Below are positions 47,370-56,189 of a DNA stretch of 64,000 nucleotides, piece after piece; the first letter of the stretch is position 1, and every line of letters starts with the position of its first letter. The notes beneath the pieces are model-generated. The model was not told the DNA's origin. It searched no databases and saw nothing but the letters and a program-made list of their open reading frames with translations. This DNA comes from Alsobacter metallidurans (GTDB taxonomy: Bacteria > Pseudomonadota > Alphaproteobacteria > Rhizobiales > Beijerinckiaceae): positions 1,119,772 to 1,183,771 of the forward strand of contig NZ_BMES01000001.1 in the NCBI RefSeq assembly GCF_014636935.1, given 5' to 3'. Position numbers and translations under genes: made by a program.

Positions 47370-48098
47370 GTGAAAGCTCCCGCTCGCTGGCCTGTTGCGG
47401 ATGCGCCGGCGCCGGAACTGGTGCTCGAACGCTTCGCCCCCGAGGCGACCTACAAGACGCGTGTCTATGGGGCGCTGAAGCAGGCCATCATCGGCATGGA
47501 CATCTATGCGTCCCCGGAGCCGACCTGGATCGACGAGCGCCAGCTCTCCGAGCGCATGGGCGTGAGCCGCACGCCGGTGCGCGAGGCTGTCGCGATGCTG
47601 GAGCAGGAGGGCTTCGTCAAGTCCCTGCCGCGCCGTGGCATCATGGTGCTGCGCAAGACCAAGCGCGAAGTGATCGAGATGATCCAGGCCTGGGCGGCGT
47701 TGGAGAGCATGGCGGTGCGCCTCCTGATCGAGCGCGCCAGCGACGCCGAGATTGGCTCCCTGCGCCAGATCTTCAGCGGCTTCGGCGAGGGCCACAAGCC
47801 GGCCGACTATCCGAGCGAATACTCGGCCGCGAACCTCGCCTTTCACCAGACCCTGATCCGCCTCTCGGGCTCCAAGCTACTGGCCGACCTGACCGACAAC
47901 ATCGTCCTCCACGTCCGCGGCATCCGGCAGATCACCATCGGGCGCGACGACCGCGCCACGCGCTCCATGAGCGACCACCTCGGCATTATCGACGCGCTGG
48001 AGAAGCGCGACATGGAGCTGGCGGAGCGCCTCTCGCGCAACCACACCCTGGCGCTCGCCGCCTACGTGGAAGCCCACAGCGAGGGCATCTTCGACTAG
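47370..48098 (+). CDS. GntR-family (FCD-type) regulator, paralogue of the gene at 39499
   Basis: 242 residues from a GTG at 47370 (ggagg about ten bases upstream). The winged helix WIDERQLSERMGVSRTPVRE with AVAMLEQEGFVKSLPRRG and the FCD domain (QAWAALESMAVRLLIERA, FHQTLIRLSGS, SDHLGIIDALEKRDMELAE) are nearly collinear with the other regulator. The N-terminal tail differs. It lies after sucD in the same direction. The two may bind the same palindrome and respond to different intermediates. Confidence 0.92.
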   Translation: MKAPARWPVADAPAPELVLERFAPEATYKTRVYGALKQAIIGMDIYASPEPTWIDERQLSERMGVSRTPVREAVAMLEQEGFVKSLPRRGIMVLRKTKREVIEMIQAWAALESMAVRLLIERASDAEIGSLRQIFSGFGEGHKPADYPSEYSAANLAFHQTLIRLSGSKLLADLTDNIVLHVRGIRQITIGRDDRATRSMSDHLGIIDALEKRDMELAERLSRNHTLALAAYVEAHSEGIFD

Positions 48099-48117
48099 AC
48101 CCTCTGAAACCGACCGC

Positions 48118-48300
48118 AGCCCACCCTCCCCTTGAGGGGGAGGGTCGACGGGCGAAGCCCGGCGGGGTGGGGTGCAGCCCGGGCCCCGCTCGCTTTGAGC
48201 CAAAAAAACGCAACGCTGAGCCGGCGTGGCGATCGCCCGGCGTCACCCCACCCCGCCGCTGCGCGGCGGCCCTCCCCCTCAAGGGGAGGCTGGGGAGGGC
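48118..48300. repeat. Extragenic palindromic repeat, family B, full inverted pair
   Basis: Left piece caccctccccttgagggggagggt and ggcggggtggggtgcag (about 48122-48180); right piece gtcaccccaccccgccgctgcg and cctccccctcaaggggaggctgg (about 48240-48292). This is the best-formed copy in the window and closely parallels 7680-7830. It fills the convergent gap before pyk. Confidence 0.75.
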
Positions 48301-48376
48301 GGCCTCATGGGGCGATGACGTGCTGTCCCGATGAACGTCTAAAGGGCAGGGCGCTACAGAACCGCGACGCGCTCCC

Positions 48377-49789
48377 CTAAACCGTCACCACCCGGATGTT
48401 GTTGGTGCTTCCCGCCTTGCCGAAGGGCACGCCGGCGACCACTACGATGGTTTCGCCCGGCTTGGCGAACTCCACCGCTTTGGCCTGCGTGACCGCCTGG
48501 GCGACCATCTCCTTGTAGGTCGTGACGTCGTCCGACTGGACGCTGTAAGAGCCCCAGAGCAGCGCGAGGCGGCGCGAGGTGCCGGCCGACGGCGTGATCG
48601 ACAGGATTGGCACGAAGGGCCGCTGGCGGGCGATGCGGTAGGCCGTGGTGCCGCTGGACGTGAACGCCACGATGCCGGCCGCCCCGATCGCGTTGGCGAT
48701 CTCGGCCGCCGCGCCCGCGATGGCGTGCTGGGGCAGCGCCTCGATGGCGGGCTTCAGCGCCTCGATGATCGGCGGGTAGCTGCCGTGCCTCTCGGTGCGG
48801 GCGATGATGTGGTCCATCGTCTCCACGGCCTGCAGCGGGTACTGGCCGGAGGCCGACTCGGCCGACAGCATCACGGCGTCCGCGCCGTCATAGATCGCGG
48901 TGGCGACGTCGGACGCCTCGGCGCGGGTGGGCGTCGGCGCGCTGATCATGGATTCGAGCATCTGGGTCGCGATGATCACCGGCTTGCCGGCGAGGCGGCA
49001 CAGTCGCACGAGGTCCTTCTGCGCGCCCGGCACGTCCTCGGGCGGGATCTCGACGCCGAGGTCGCCGCGCGCCACCATGATGGCGTCCGACAGCGAGACG
49101 ATGTCGTTGATGCTGGCGAGCGCCGCCGGCTTCTCGATCTTGGCCATCACGCCGGCGCGGCCGCCCACGAGCTGGTGCGCGTCCATGATGTCGGACGGGC
49201 GCTGGACAAACGAGAAGGCCACCCAGTCGACGCCCAGCTCCAGCCCGAAAGCGAGGTCGGCCTTGTCCTTCTCGGTAATGGGCGAGAGGTCGAGGAGCGT
49301 GTCGGGGACGTTGACGCCCTTGCGGTCCGTCACCGGCCCGCCCGTGATCACGCGGCAGTCCATGGTGTCGGCGCCCAGCCGCTCGATCTGCAGGCGCACC
49401 TTGCCGTCATCCACCAGGAGGTTGTTGCCCGGCATGGCGGCGTCGAAGATCTCCTTGTGCGGCAGCGGCAGCACGGCCGGATCGTCCGATGTCTTGGCGA
49501 GCGCGAGCCGGATCATCTGCCCGGCCTCCAGCAGCACGCGGCCGCCCGGCACGGCCCCGAGGCGGATCTTCGGGCCCTGCAGGTCCTGCAGCACCGCGAT
49601 CGGGTAGCCGTATTCCTTCTCGAGGTTGCGGATGATGGTGTGGCGCGCCCGGTGGTCCTCGTGGCTGCCATGGCTGAAATTCAGCCGGAACACGTCCACG
49701 CCGGTCTCGAACAGCTTGCGGATCATCTCCTCGCTGGAGCTGGCCGGGCCGAGGGTGGCGACGATCTTCGCGCGGCGATTGCGTCTCAT
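48377..49789 (-). CDS. pyk: Pyruvate kinase
   Basis: 470 residues, full length. RRAKIVATLGPASSSEEMIR at the N-terminus, VLQDLQGPKIRLG, the catalytic-lysine region VMAKIEKPAALASIND, MVARGDLGVEIPPEDV and GADAVMLSAESASGQYPLQA are all conserved. It makes pyruvate and ATP from phosphoenolpyruvate in the last step of glycolysis. It is a single-gene unit facing the second gntR. Confidence 0.97.
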   Translation of the reverse strand: MRRNRRAKIVATLGPASSSEEMIRKLFETGVDVFRLNFSHGSHEDHRARHTIIRNLEKEYGYPIAVLQDLQGPKIRLGAVPGGRVLLEAGQMIRLALAKTSDDPAVLPLPHKEIFDAAMPGNNLLVDDGKVRLQIERLGADTMDCRVITGGPVTDRKGVNVPDTLLDLSPITEKDKADLAFGLELGVDWVAFSFVQRPSDIMDAHQLVGGRAGVMAKIEKPAALASINDIVSLSDAIMVARGDLGVEIPPEDVPGAQKDLVRLCRLAGKPVIIATQMLESMISAPTPTRAEASDVATAIYDGADAVMLSAESASGQYPLQAVETMDHIIARTERHGSYPPIIEALKPAIEALPQHAIAGAAAEIANAIGAAGIVAFTSSGTTAYRIARQRPFVPILSITPSAGTSRRLALLWGSYSVQSDDVTTYKEMVAQAVTQAKAVEFAKPGETIVVVAGVPFGKAGSTNNIRVVTV

Positions 49790-50289
49790 GGGCGCCTCCT
49801 TGGGTCGTACGGTCGGGAGCGTATTGTGTCGCCCCCACCGGGCATCCGCGCGGCTGACTCGTCAAGGCCCGTGCGCGCCTGCAAGCGAGGAGTCCACGCT
49901 TTCGACGTCCGGCGCCGACCCATGTGCAACTTCAGATTGGATTGAGCCCGGCAGACGCCGCGCCGGCCTGTCGCCTGGCGCGTCGTCGCGGGGGCGGGAT
50001 GCCGCGGGCGCATCGCGGATGGGGCGCCCGGTGGGTCTCGATGACCGGGCTGACGTCTGGGAGAACCAATGTGGTGGAGACCGAGGACCACTCTGCCGAA
50101 TTCACAATGCGCTGGCTGTCCCCCTCCAGATCGTCGTGAATTCTGCCCGGTGGAGATCGTTGACCAGGCGTGCTCCCGAACCCTTGGCGGTGGACCTCGA
50201 ACCCGCATCCTGGAGCCGTCGGACGATGCCTCGCGCTATGCGCTGGCTCAAGTCAGCAGCGCTGCTTATGCGGCGGAACGTCGCATGCG
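49790..50289. other. No recognisable gene
   Basis: About 500 bases between pyk and the SCPU operon. Open frames exist on both strands but are arginine/proline-rich or short and match nothing I know. The pyk promoter is expected in the left part; I could not pick a convincing -35/-10 pair. Confidence 0.5.
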
Positions 50290-51153
50290 CTAGTAGGCGA
50301 TCGTGACCGAGATCGTGTCCTTGTAGGTGCCGGGCGCAATGGATTGACCCTTGGGGAAGATGCAGCCGAACACCGTGTAGCGCTGGAGATCACCGTTCCC
50401 CACCGCCGCCACCGTGTCAACGTCGCGCGTCCAGCCCCAGGGCTGGGCGCAATTCGCGTCCTTGTAGATGCCGTAGAGGATCGATTGCGCCCCGTTCGTC
50501 ATCTTGCGCTGCGCCGGGTTCTCGGCGTTGGCGAGCAGGGAATACAGGTAGATCTGGTAGGCGGTTCCAGCCGTGCACAGCGCCCAGATGCGGGCCTGCC
50601 CAAGTACGCGCGCCGCCTTGGTGTCGATGGTCCCGAAGTCCATCGCCGAGTCCACGCCCGCGCTGCAGATATCCGAGAAAGCGAAGCTGAGCATGCCAGA
50701 CACCGGAACGGCGGCCGCCGCGATCGGCACGCAGGGTGCGCCCTTGTCCACCAGCGACACGGCCAGGAACTCTGCGACCGGCCTGACCATCCGCTGGCCG
50801 TTGGCCCCCTGCACGCGTCCGATCAGTTGGGCGCGCGTCTCGATGCTGGCGGCGGACTGGCCGCGCGCGTCGAACGTCACCGCCGCGCCCGGATCGGTGA
50901 ACAGCACGGTGGCGTCTCCGGAAAGCGCCGTTTGGCGGGACAGGAGGCACACGCGCAGAGAAGTCCCGGGCCGGCCCTGGCTGCAGGTCACGGCCGCGCG
51001 CGTGTTCACCGCCATGTGGATCGGCGCGCTGGCGTTGTAGACCTGGAACAGCACCGGCTCGACGGTGGCCTGGCACGTCTGGGCGAAAACCGGCGCGCCC
51101 CAGGCGATCCACGCCAACAGCCCGAGCAGAAGTCTTGGCAGGCTCAGCGGCAT
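50290..51153 (-). CDS. SCPU-domain (spore coat U-like) pilus subunit, tip type
   Basis: 287 residues from the ATG at 51153, which overlaps the end of the usher gene by 10 bases. A signal peptide (LLLGLLAWIAWGAPVFA) is followed by two SCPU-like beta domains; the second contains YQIYLYSLLANAENPAQR, MTNGAQSILYGIYKDANC and the donor-strand-like end GTYKDTISVTIAY. Two-domain SCPU proteins at the end of such operons are likely tip adhesins. Last gene of the operon. Confidence 0.85.
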   Translation of the reverse strand: MPLSLPRLLLGLLAWIAWGAPVFAQTCQATVEPVLFQVYNASAPIHMAVNTRAAVTCSQGRPGTSLRVCLLSRQTALSGDATVLFTDPGAAVTFDARGQSAASIETRAQLIGRVQGANGQRMVRPVAEFLAVSLVDKGAPCVPIAAAAVPVSGMLSFAFSDICSAGVDSAMDFGTIDTKAARVLGQARIWALCTAGTAYQIYLYSLLANAENPAQRKMTNGAQSILYGIYKDANCAQPWGWTRDVDTVAAVGNGDLQRYTVFGCIFPKGQSIAPGTYKDTISVTIAY

Positions 51154-53564
51154 GTGACAGGGCCGATCTGGACCATGCGGTCCGGCTGCGGCTGATACGC
51201 GAAGGAAGCCCTGCACGATTTGCCGCCGAGATCGACCACCGCCAGATTGCTGGCCTGGAGGCCGCGCATATAGGCGCGGCCCTCGGTGCCGACCACGAAA
51301 GGCTGGCCGTCTTCCAGCGCTCCGACGGACCCGGGCTCCAGGATCCTGCCGGCTTCATCCTTGAGCGTCACCATCGCGACGTTGGCCTCCGAGGTGGGTT
51401 GCAGGTTCACGACCACGCCGGACCGGTAGGCCGGCGTCACGCGCGCGCTGGTTTCGGCGAGGGAGGTCGATGCCGGCAGCGTCTCGGGGTTCACCCCAAT
51501 GGCGTTGGGCGCGTTGGCGAAGAGCCCGGGCACGACGACGTTCCCCCAGCGGTCCGTGCGGCCCACCGCGCGGCCTTCATGCGAGATCTCGACGCCGGGC
51601 GCGCCGGCTTTCACCAGCGCAAAGCTGTCCTCGATCCGCCGCGTGGCGGCGACGCCCTGCGGCATGGCCACGATGGCGCCTTCCCATTCGGCGTTGAGGT
51701 TGCTGGAGCCGCGCTGATGATCGCCGTTCACGGCGGCGCGGCCATACTCCGACTGATAGCCGAGGCCCGCCCCGTAGCCGGGCGCGCTGGATTGTCCCTG
51801 GGCCAGGTTCACCCGGGCGCCATAGCTGCCGTTCTCGGAGCCGATCTGCCGTTGCGCCTGGATGTTGGCCTGGGCGGCCCCGTTCACCACGGAACCGCCG
51901 GCCGTGACCATGTCGGTCGGACCCAATACGACGCTCAGCCCGGCGAAGACGCCCATTGTCCGGCTCTTGCCGAAATCCACGAAGCTCGACGCGAAAAGAG
52001 ACCAGTCGGGCCCGAACTGCTGGTTCACCTGCGCGCTCAGGATGCTCGATGACGCGCGACCGTCATAGGTCTGGCGCACTGCGCTCACGCCGATGCTGGA
52101 TCCGGTCCAGGGGCCTGCCGTCGACACCGAGAGTCGTTGCGCGGAGCGCAGGGGCGTATTGGGGGCCGTATATCCGAAGCTGGGATCCACGGTGTCGTAG
52201 AACTCGACCGAGCGGACCTTGCCGGGCCGATAAAGGCGCGCCGTGACGTCCGCGAGGTCGCGGAAGTCGCCGAAGCTCTGCTGAACGGCGCCATTGATCG
52301 AAAACGGCCCGAGACGCGTCTCGAAGGAAGCGTAGCCCTGGTAACCCCGCGCGCCGGCCAAGCGGCTGGCGCGGGCCGCGAGCGACAGCACGCCAAGGTC
52401 GAAGACATTGGCGTATCCGCCGACGCCGACATTGCCGAGGCCCGCCCCGCCTTCGTTGTAGGTCTCCAGCGTCAGCCAGTCCGTCGCGCCATAGCGTGCG
52501 GCCGCTACGCCGAGCGGGTCCTTGCCATAGGTGGTGCCCGCGGTGGCGTAACCGTAGCGCGCGAATCCGAGAGCGCCCGCATAGTCGAACACGCCTTCCT
52601 TCAGCAGCCGGGACGACGTGAAGAACGGCAGGGAGGTTCGGATCTCGCGCCCCGTCGCATCCCGCAGCACCACCTGGGCCGCGCCGGCGCCGCTCACGCC
52701 CGGCACGTTGGCGAGCGAGAACGGGCCGGCCGGGACGTCGCGCGAATAGGTCTTCACGCCGTTCACGAACACGTCCACCGTGGAGGGAGCTGCGGCGGTT
52801 CCGTTCAGCACCGGCAACGCCCCGGTCACGATGTCCTGCCGCAGCGCGTAGTCCTTGCGCAGCGACACGCCGCCCAACCGCAGCGGCCGCGCCCAGGAGG
52901 GCCCCGCCGTCAAGACATCGCCGGCCTGGGCGGTGAGCATTCGCTCCGCGTCCGTGTAGGTGAAACGGGTGTCGAGGCGCACGGCGTCCGCCTGCCGCAT
53001 CGTGGTCGTGCCCAGGATGGCCGATTGCTCCAGCACGCCGTATGGCGTGAAAGCGCGCGCATCGAAATTGATGGACCCACCGCCAAAATTCGGCCGTGCG
53101 CCCCAGCTCGTCTGCTGGGCGGAGCCGAACACGAGGTAGTTGACGGCGGCGCCCCATCCCGATTGAGGCGGCTCGAAGGGGGCTACGCCGTCAGCCGTGG
53201 CGGCGTCCACGACAGTGGGTGCGAGGCGGGTCGGATCGCTGACCTTGAAAGCGATGGTTTGCTTGGGCTCGTCGTAAACGGCGGTGACGCCCGGCAGGGC
53301 GGCGAGGTCGACGGACTCGTCATCCTGGCCACGACCGGGTGGAATGATGCCAATGCTGCGCAACTCGGCGCGCTTGGCCGTAAGACGGCCGTCCGCCGTC
53401 TGATGGAAAGCGCCGATCGTCGCGTCGCGGCGTTCGTTGATCAATACCTCGAGGTGGAGGTCTCGCTCCTCCGGCCCGGCTAGGCTGGCCCGCGACTCGA
53501 ACAAGGGCCCAACGATGAGAAGAAGAACGACGCCGGCCTTAACGGTCCGGGTCGATCCTGACAT
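51144..53564 (-). CDS. Outer-membrane fimbrial usher (FimD/PapC family)
   Basis: 806 residues from the ATG at 53564 (ggaggt seven bases upstream); the ATG at 53579 is in frame. A signal peptide is followed by the N-terminal chaperone-binding region, then a beta-barrel with typical motifs: VDVFVNGVKTYSRDVPAGPF, ANVPGVSGAGAAQVVLRDA and, near the end, LKDEAGRILEPGSVGA and CRASFAYQPQPDRMVQIGPV. The usher assembles pilus subunits delivered by the chaperone and secretes them. It overlaps the chaperone gene by 26 bases. It belongs to the archaic (Csu-like) lineage by context. Confidence 0.93.
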   Translation of the reverse strand: MSGSTRTVKAGVVLLLIVGPLFESRASLAGPEERDLHLEVLINERRDATIGAFHQTADGRLTAKRAELRSIGIIPPGRGQDDESVDLAALPGVTAVYDEPKQTIAFKVSDPTRLAPTVVDAATADGVAPFEPPQSGWGAAVNYLVFGSAQQTSWGARPNFGGGSINFDARAFTPYGVLEQSAILGTTTMRQADAVRLDTRFTYTDAERMLTAQAGDVLTAGPSWARPLRLGGVSLRKDYALRQDIVTGALPVLNGTAAAPSTVDVFVNGVKTYSRDVPAGPFSLANVPGVSGAGAAQVVLRDATGREIRTSLPFFTSSRLLKEGVFDYAGALGFARYGYATAGTTYGKDPLGVAAARYGATDWLTLETYNEGGAGLGNVGVGGYANVFDLGVLSLAARASRLAGARGYQGYASFETRLGPFSINGAVQQSFGDFRDLADVTARLYRPGKVRSVEFYDTVDPSFGYTAPNTPLRSAQRLSVSTAGPWTGSSIGVSAVRQTYDGRASSSILSAQVNQQFGPDWSLFASSFVDFGKSRTMGVFAGLSVVLGPTDMVTAGGSVVNGAAQANIQAQRQIGSENGSYGARVNLAQGQSSAPGYGAGLGYQSEYGRAAVNGDHQRGSSNLNAEWEGAIVAMPQGVAATRRIEDSFALVKAGAPGVEISHEGRAVGRTDRWGNVVVPGLFANAPNAIGVNPETLPASTSLAETSARVTPAYRSGVVVNLQPTSEANVAMVTLKDEAGRILEPGSVGALEDGQPFVVGTEGRAYMRGLQASNLAVVDLGGKSCRASFAYQPQPDRMVQIGPVTCR

Positions 53565-54243
53565 CGATCGGACCTCCATCGGTTTCAGCCGTCATGCGCA
53601 AGGGGCCGGCGCCCAGTCCGCGGGCGGGGCGCAACCAGGACATCCCGGCGCCCGCCAGCACGTAGCCGAGCGACGCCTTCTCGAAATCGATCGTCGCGCG
53701 TCCGTCGGACAGCTTGACGTTGGTGATGCGGGCGCGGCGCCCGCCCGTGTTGGACGCCGTCAGCGTGACGACGCCGCGGCCGACGCTGGCGCGGAACGTC
53801 AGCACGGCGGGCTGCGCCGTCCTTGGCGTGAAGAACAGCGGCACCGCATGGGCCAACGCGACGCTGACCCCGGTTTGCCCTGGTGCGCGGGACGGCAATT
53901 CGGTGACCACGACCCGGTAGGCTTCTTCCGCCACGATCGGGTCCTGACCGAGCCGGACGGCGCGGAAGACATAATCCTGCCGCGGCTTCAACTGTGCGAT
54001 GGGCGGCGACACCACCACCCGGCTGGCGGGGACGAGACGCTCGCGCGTCCCGTCCTGCTCCATCACCATGACCTTCGCCTCGACCGAAGCCGGGGCGTCG
54101 CCATTGTTGCGGACCGTCAGCGACGTCGCGGCTCCCCCCGCGCCTTCCAGAAGGATAGGCGTGACGGACACTCCCGCGGCCTCGGCATGCGCCGCCAGAC
54201 CAAGCAGGCACAGTGCCGCGAGGGGAAAACGTGGGCTTGTCAT
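53539..54243 (-). CDS. Periplasmic pilus chaperone (PapD-like)
   Basis: 234 residues. A signal peptide (ALCLLGLAAHAEA) precedes two immunoglobulin-like domains: GVSVTPILLEGAGGAATSLTV, ARLVPASRVVVSPPIAQLKP-like beta strands, and the lysine/arginine-containing G1 region YRVVVTELP. Chaperones of this class complete the fold of subunits by donor-strand complementation and hand them to the usher. The gene lies 17 bases after the SCPU gene and overlaps the usher gene. Confidence 0.9.
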   Translation of the reverse strand: MTSPRFPLAALCLLGLAAHAEAAGVSVTPILLEGAGGAATSLTVRNNGDAPASVEAKVMVMEQDGTRERLVPASRVVVSPPIAQLKPRQDYVFRAVRLGQDPIVAEEAYRVVVTELPSRAPGQTGVSVALAHAVPLFFTPRTAQPAVLTFRASVGRGVVTLTASNTGGRRARITNVKLSDGRATIDFEKASLGYVLAGAGMSWLRPARGLGAGPLRMTAETDGGPIDVRIDPDR

Positions 54244-54260
54244 CGCTGGGGTCCGGGCTC

Positions 54261-54833
54261 TTAGTTGTAGGTGGCCGACAGCGTGATGGTGTCGGTGAAC
54301 GGCGTGGACGCCGTGATGTTGGCGGGCGCGCCGATCGCGACCAGCGGGGTCGTGGGCTTGACGTTGATGAAGAAGTTGGCGTTCGCGGCGACGCCGGCGG
54401 CAGCCGCGATCGTGGCCGGGAACGCCTGCGGGGTCGCGCTGAGCGTCAGGGGCGTGCCGGTGGCGGGCAGCGTCGTGGCGCCGGGCCAGAAGTCGTAGGC
54501 GATCGAATAGGCGTTGGTGGCGCCCGACTGCAGCTTGCCGAGATTGAGCGAGGCGGCCGAAACCGTCACGGTCGCGGCGGCGCCCGTGCAGGTGATCGGC
54601 ATGGCGACGGCGACGCCCTTGTTGGCGCCGGGCGTGTCGCCGGCCTTCTGGAAGTTGCCGAGCGGGAAGGTCGGGGCCGGGGCCGTGCCCCAGGCGCAGG
54701 TCGCGGCCGGCGGCAGGGCGGTCGCCGTCACGGTGACGGTCGCGTTGGACGTGACGACGAACGCGCTGGCGTTCTGGGCCGTGAAAGCGGCGGCGGCGAG
54801 CACGCTCGCGCCTAGAAGGTTCGTGATACGCAT
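54261..54833 (-). CDS. SCPU-domain major pilin
   Basis: 190 residues with aggagaa before the ATG. A signal peptide (LLGASVLAAAAFTAQNASA) is followed by one beta-sandwich domain: VVTSNATVTVTATALPPAAT at the start (donor strand), two cysteines (ATCAWG and ITCTGA) and the C-terminal FTDTITLSATYN. Small Ala/Thr-rich SCPU proteins are the structural subunits of archaic chaperone-usher pili. First gene of the four-gene operon. Confidence 0.87.
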   Translation of the reverse strand: MRITNLLGASVLAAAAFTAQNASAFVVTSNATVTVTATALPPAATCAWGTAPAPTFPLGNFQKAGDTPGANKGVAVAMPITCTGAAATVTVSAASLNLGKLQSGATNAYSIAYDFWPGATTLPATGTPLTLSATPQAFPATIAAAAGVAANANFFINVKPTTPLVAIGAPANITASTPFTDTITLSATYN

Positions 54834-55120
54834 GACGAGTTTCTCCTCGAAAACCCTCCTTCTGGAGGGGCCTCCGTCGGTGACGGCGGTTGACGAGGAC
54901 TATCCGCGCGGATGGCTAATTTCGAGTTAACGATAAATGCTAAGTCCCTGAAAATGAATGCAATTTCTTGTAGACTGAACGTGATTTCACAACCTGAGGC
55001 ATCCAGCCGACAAGGCGCGTCGTGCGCGCTCTTCATCACGATCCACGGGGCCGCGGCGGGAATTCGGAACTCCGGGCGCGGGGCGCGACCCCGCGCCGGA
55101 GAGCCGTTGGATGGCGGTTG
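54834..55120. promoter_or_regulatory. AT-rich leader of the SCPU operon
   Basis: The 287 bases upstream of the pilin gene are unusually AT-rich for the backbone, especially 54,915-55,000 (for example gttaacgataaatgctaa and gaatgcaatttcttgtag). This suits a promoter and regulatory region for the leftward operon. No gene recognised; I did not resolve -35/-10 boxes. Confidence 0.4.
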
Positions 55121-55957
55121 TTATCCTGGTGATCCCGCCGTCGTCGGGTTGGACGCCCGCACCACAAGCGCCTGGATCTTGCCCTCGACCGGGCCATCGC
55201 CGAAACGGCGGCGTAGGGCTGCGGCGGCATGCTGGGTGGCGCGTTCGAGGCCGGAGGGATCTTGGGCGAGGATCTCGTTGCGCAGGGGCGTGCCCTGGCA
55301 ATAGGCGTAAGCCGGCTCCTGCGCGGACGCCGACCGGCTCACCGCCTTCACGACGTCGATCTGCACCTCGCCGAAGCCGGCGTCGCGCAGGGCGCGTTCA
55401 GTCGCGCCCGCGTCGTGATGTCCGTGCGGCGTGCGGGCGAGAAAGTTCGGGCTGTTCACCGGGAAGAGCTCCGCCATCGCGGCGGTCACGACGTCAGCGA
55501 ACTCGTTCTCGGCGATGCGATCCCACACGCTGAACAGAAACACGCCGGAGGGCGCTAGCACCCGCCGGGCTTCGGCAAAGCCTTGCACCTTGTCGGGAAA
55601 GAACATGGCGCCGAACTGGCAGACCACCACGTCGAAGCTCGCGTCCTCAAACGGCAGGGCCAGCGCGTCGGCCTGGCGCCATTCGACCCGGTCGTCGTCT
55701 CCCAGTCTGGCCTGCGCCACGTCCAGCATCCCGGGGTTGAGGTCCGTCGCGACGATCCGGATGGGGCCTTCGATCGCCGACGCGATCGCGCGCGTGACGA
55801 CGCCGGTGCCACATGCCGTTTCGAGCACGCGCGACGGCGCGATCGCTTTCACCCGCCGCGCCATGTCGCGCGCATAGATGTCGAAGATCAGCGGGACGAG
55901 ATGCCGGTCGTACAGTTCGGGAATTGAACCCGTGAACGCTTTGTCGGCTTCCGCCAT
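55121..55957 (-). CDS. Class I SAM-dependent methyltransferase (UbiE/Methyltransf_11 type)
   Basis: 278 residues from the ATG at 55957 with cgggaggt upstream. The SAM motif is RVLETACGTGVVTRAIASA, followed by VATDLNPGMLDVAQARL and the post-I region DASFDVVVCQFGAMFFPDK. The N-terminal EADKAFTGSIPELYDRHLVP is typical of small-molecule methyltransferases. The substrate is unknown. The frame continues upstream to 56155 across the tRNA fragment, but that part is not real coding sequence. Confidence 0.85.
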   Translation of the reverse strand: MAEADKAFTGSIPELYDRHLVPLIFDIYARDMARRVKAIAPSRVLETACGTGVVTRAIASAIEGPIRIVATDLNPGMLDVAQARLGDDDRVEWRQADALALPFEDASFDVVVCQFGAMFFPDKVQGFAEARRVLAPSGVFLFSVWDRIAENEFADVVTAAMAELFPVNSPNFLARTPHGHHDAGATERALRDAGFGEVQIDVVKAVSRSASAQEPAYAYCQGTPLRNEILAQDPSGLERATQHAAAALRRRFGDGPVEGKIQALVVRASNPTTAGSPG

Positions 55958-56043
55958 GGCGACCTCCCGACCGCGACCGCCGGAGCAGTGCCCCGGGACG
56001 CTAAGGGAGTATCCGCCCACAACCATGGAATGGCTAGGCCCCA

Positions 56044-56079
56044 ACGAAAAGGGCCGCCCAAGCGAGCGGCCCTTTTCGT
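56044..56079 (-). terminator. Terminator downstream of the tRNA-Pro site
   Basis: Perfect 14-base stem acgaaaagggccgc / gcggcccttttcgt (56044-56057 and 56066-56079) with an 8-base loop. It lies 11 bases after the 3' CCA of the tRNA-Pro fragment, where the terminator of the original tRNA gene would be. Confidence 0.85.
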
Positions 56080-56090
56080 GAAAGGTAAAA

Positions 56091-56137
56091 TGGTCGGAGC
56101 GATAGGATTCGAACCTACGACCCCCTCGTCCCGAACG
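56091..56137 (-). other. tRNA-Pro(CGG) 3' fragment, left attachment site (attL) of an integrative element
   Basis: The minus strand reads cgttcgggacg, then gtaggttcgaatcctat and cgctccgacca. This is the anticodon loop (ttcggga, anticodon cgg), the T arm and the acceptor 3' end with CCA of a proline tRNA. The 5' half (D arm, acceptor 5' strand) is absent: upstream sequence does not pair. Only about 47 bases remain, as expected for the displaced copy left when an element integrates into the 3' end of a tRNA gene. The rebuilt tRNA should lie at the far end of the element, outside the window. Confidence 0.82.
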
Positions 56138-56189
56138 TGTGTTGCTCAAGTCCATAACGAACGATTCCAGTTATTTACGGCCAAGATCT

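Noticed and set aside
56091..56137. A complete tRNA gene at the integrase border
   Set aside because: The acceptor 5' strand and D arm are missing; only the part from the anticodon loop to CCA is present.
55958..56155. N-terminal extension of the methyltransferase gene across the tRNA fragment
   Set aside because: The ATG at 55957 has an excellent Shine-Dalgarno, and the extension would read through the terminator and tRNA sequence.
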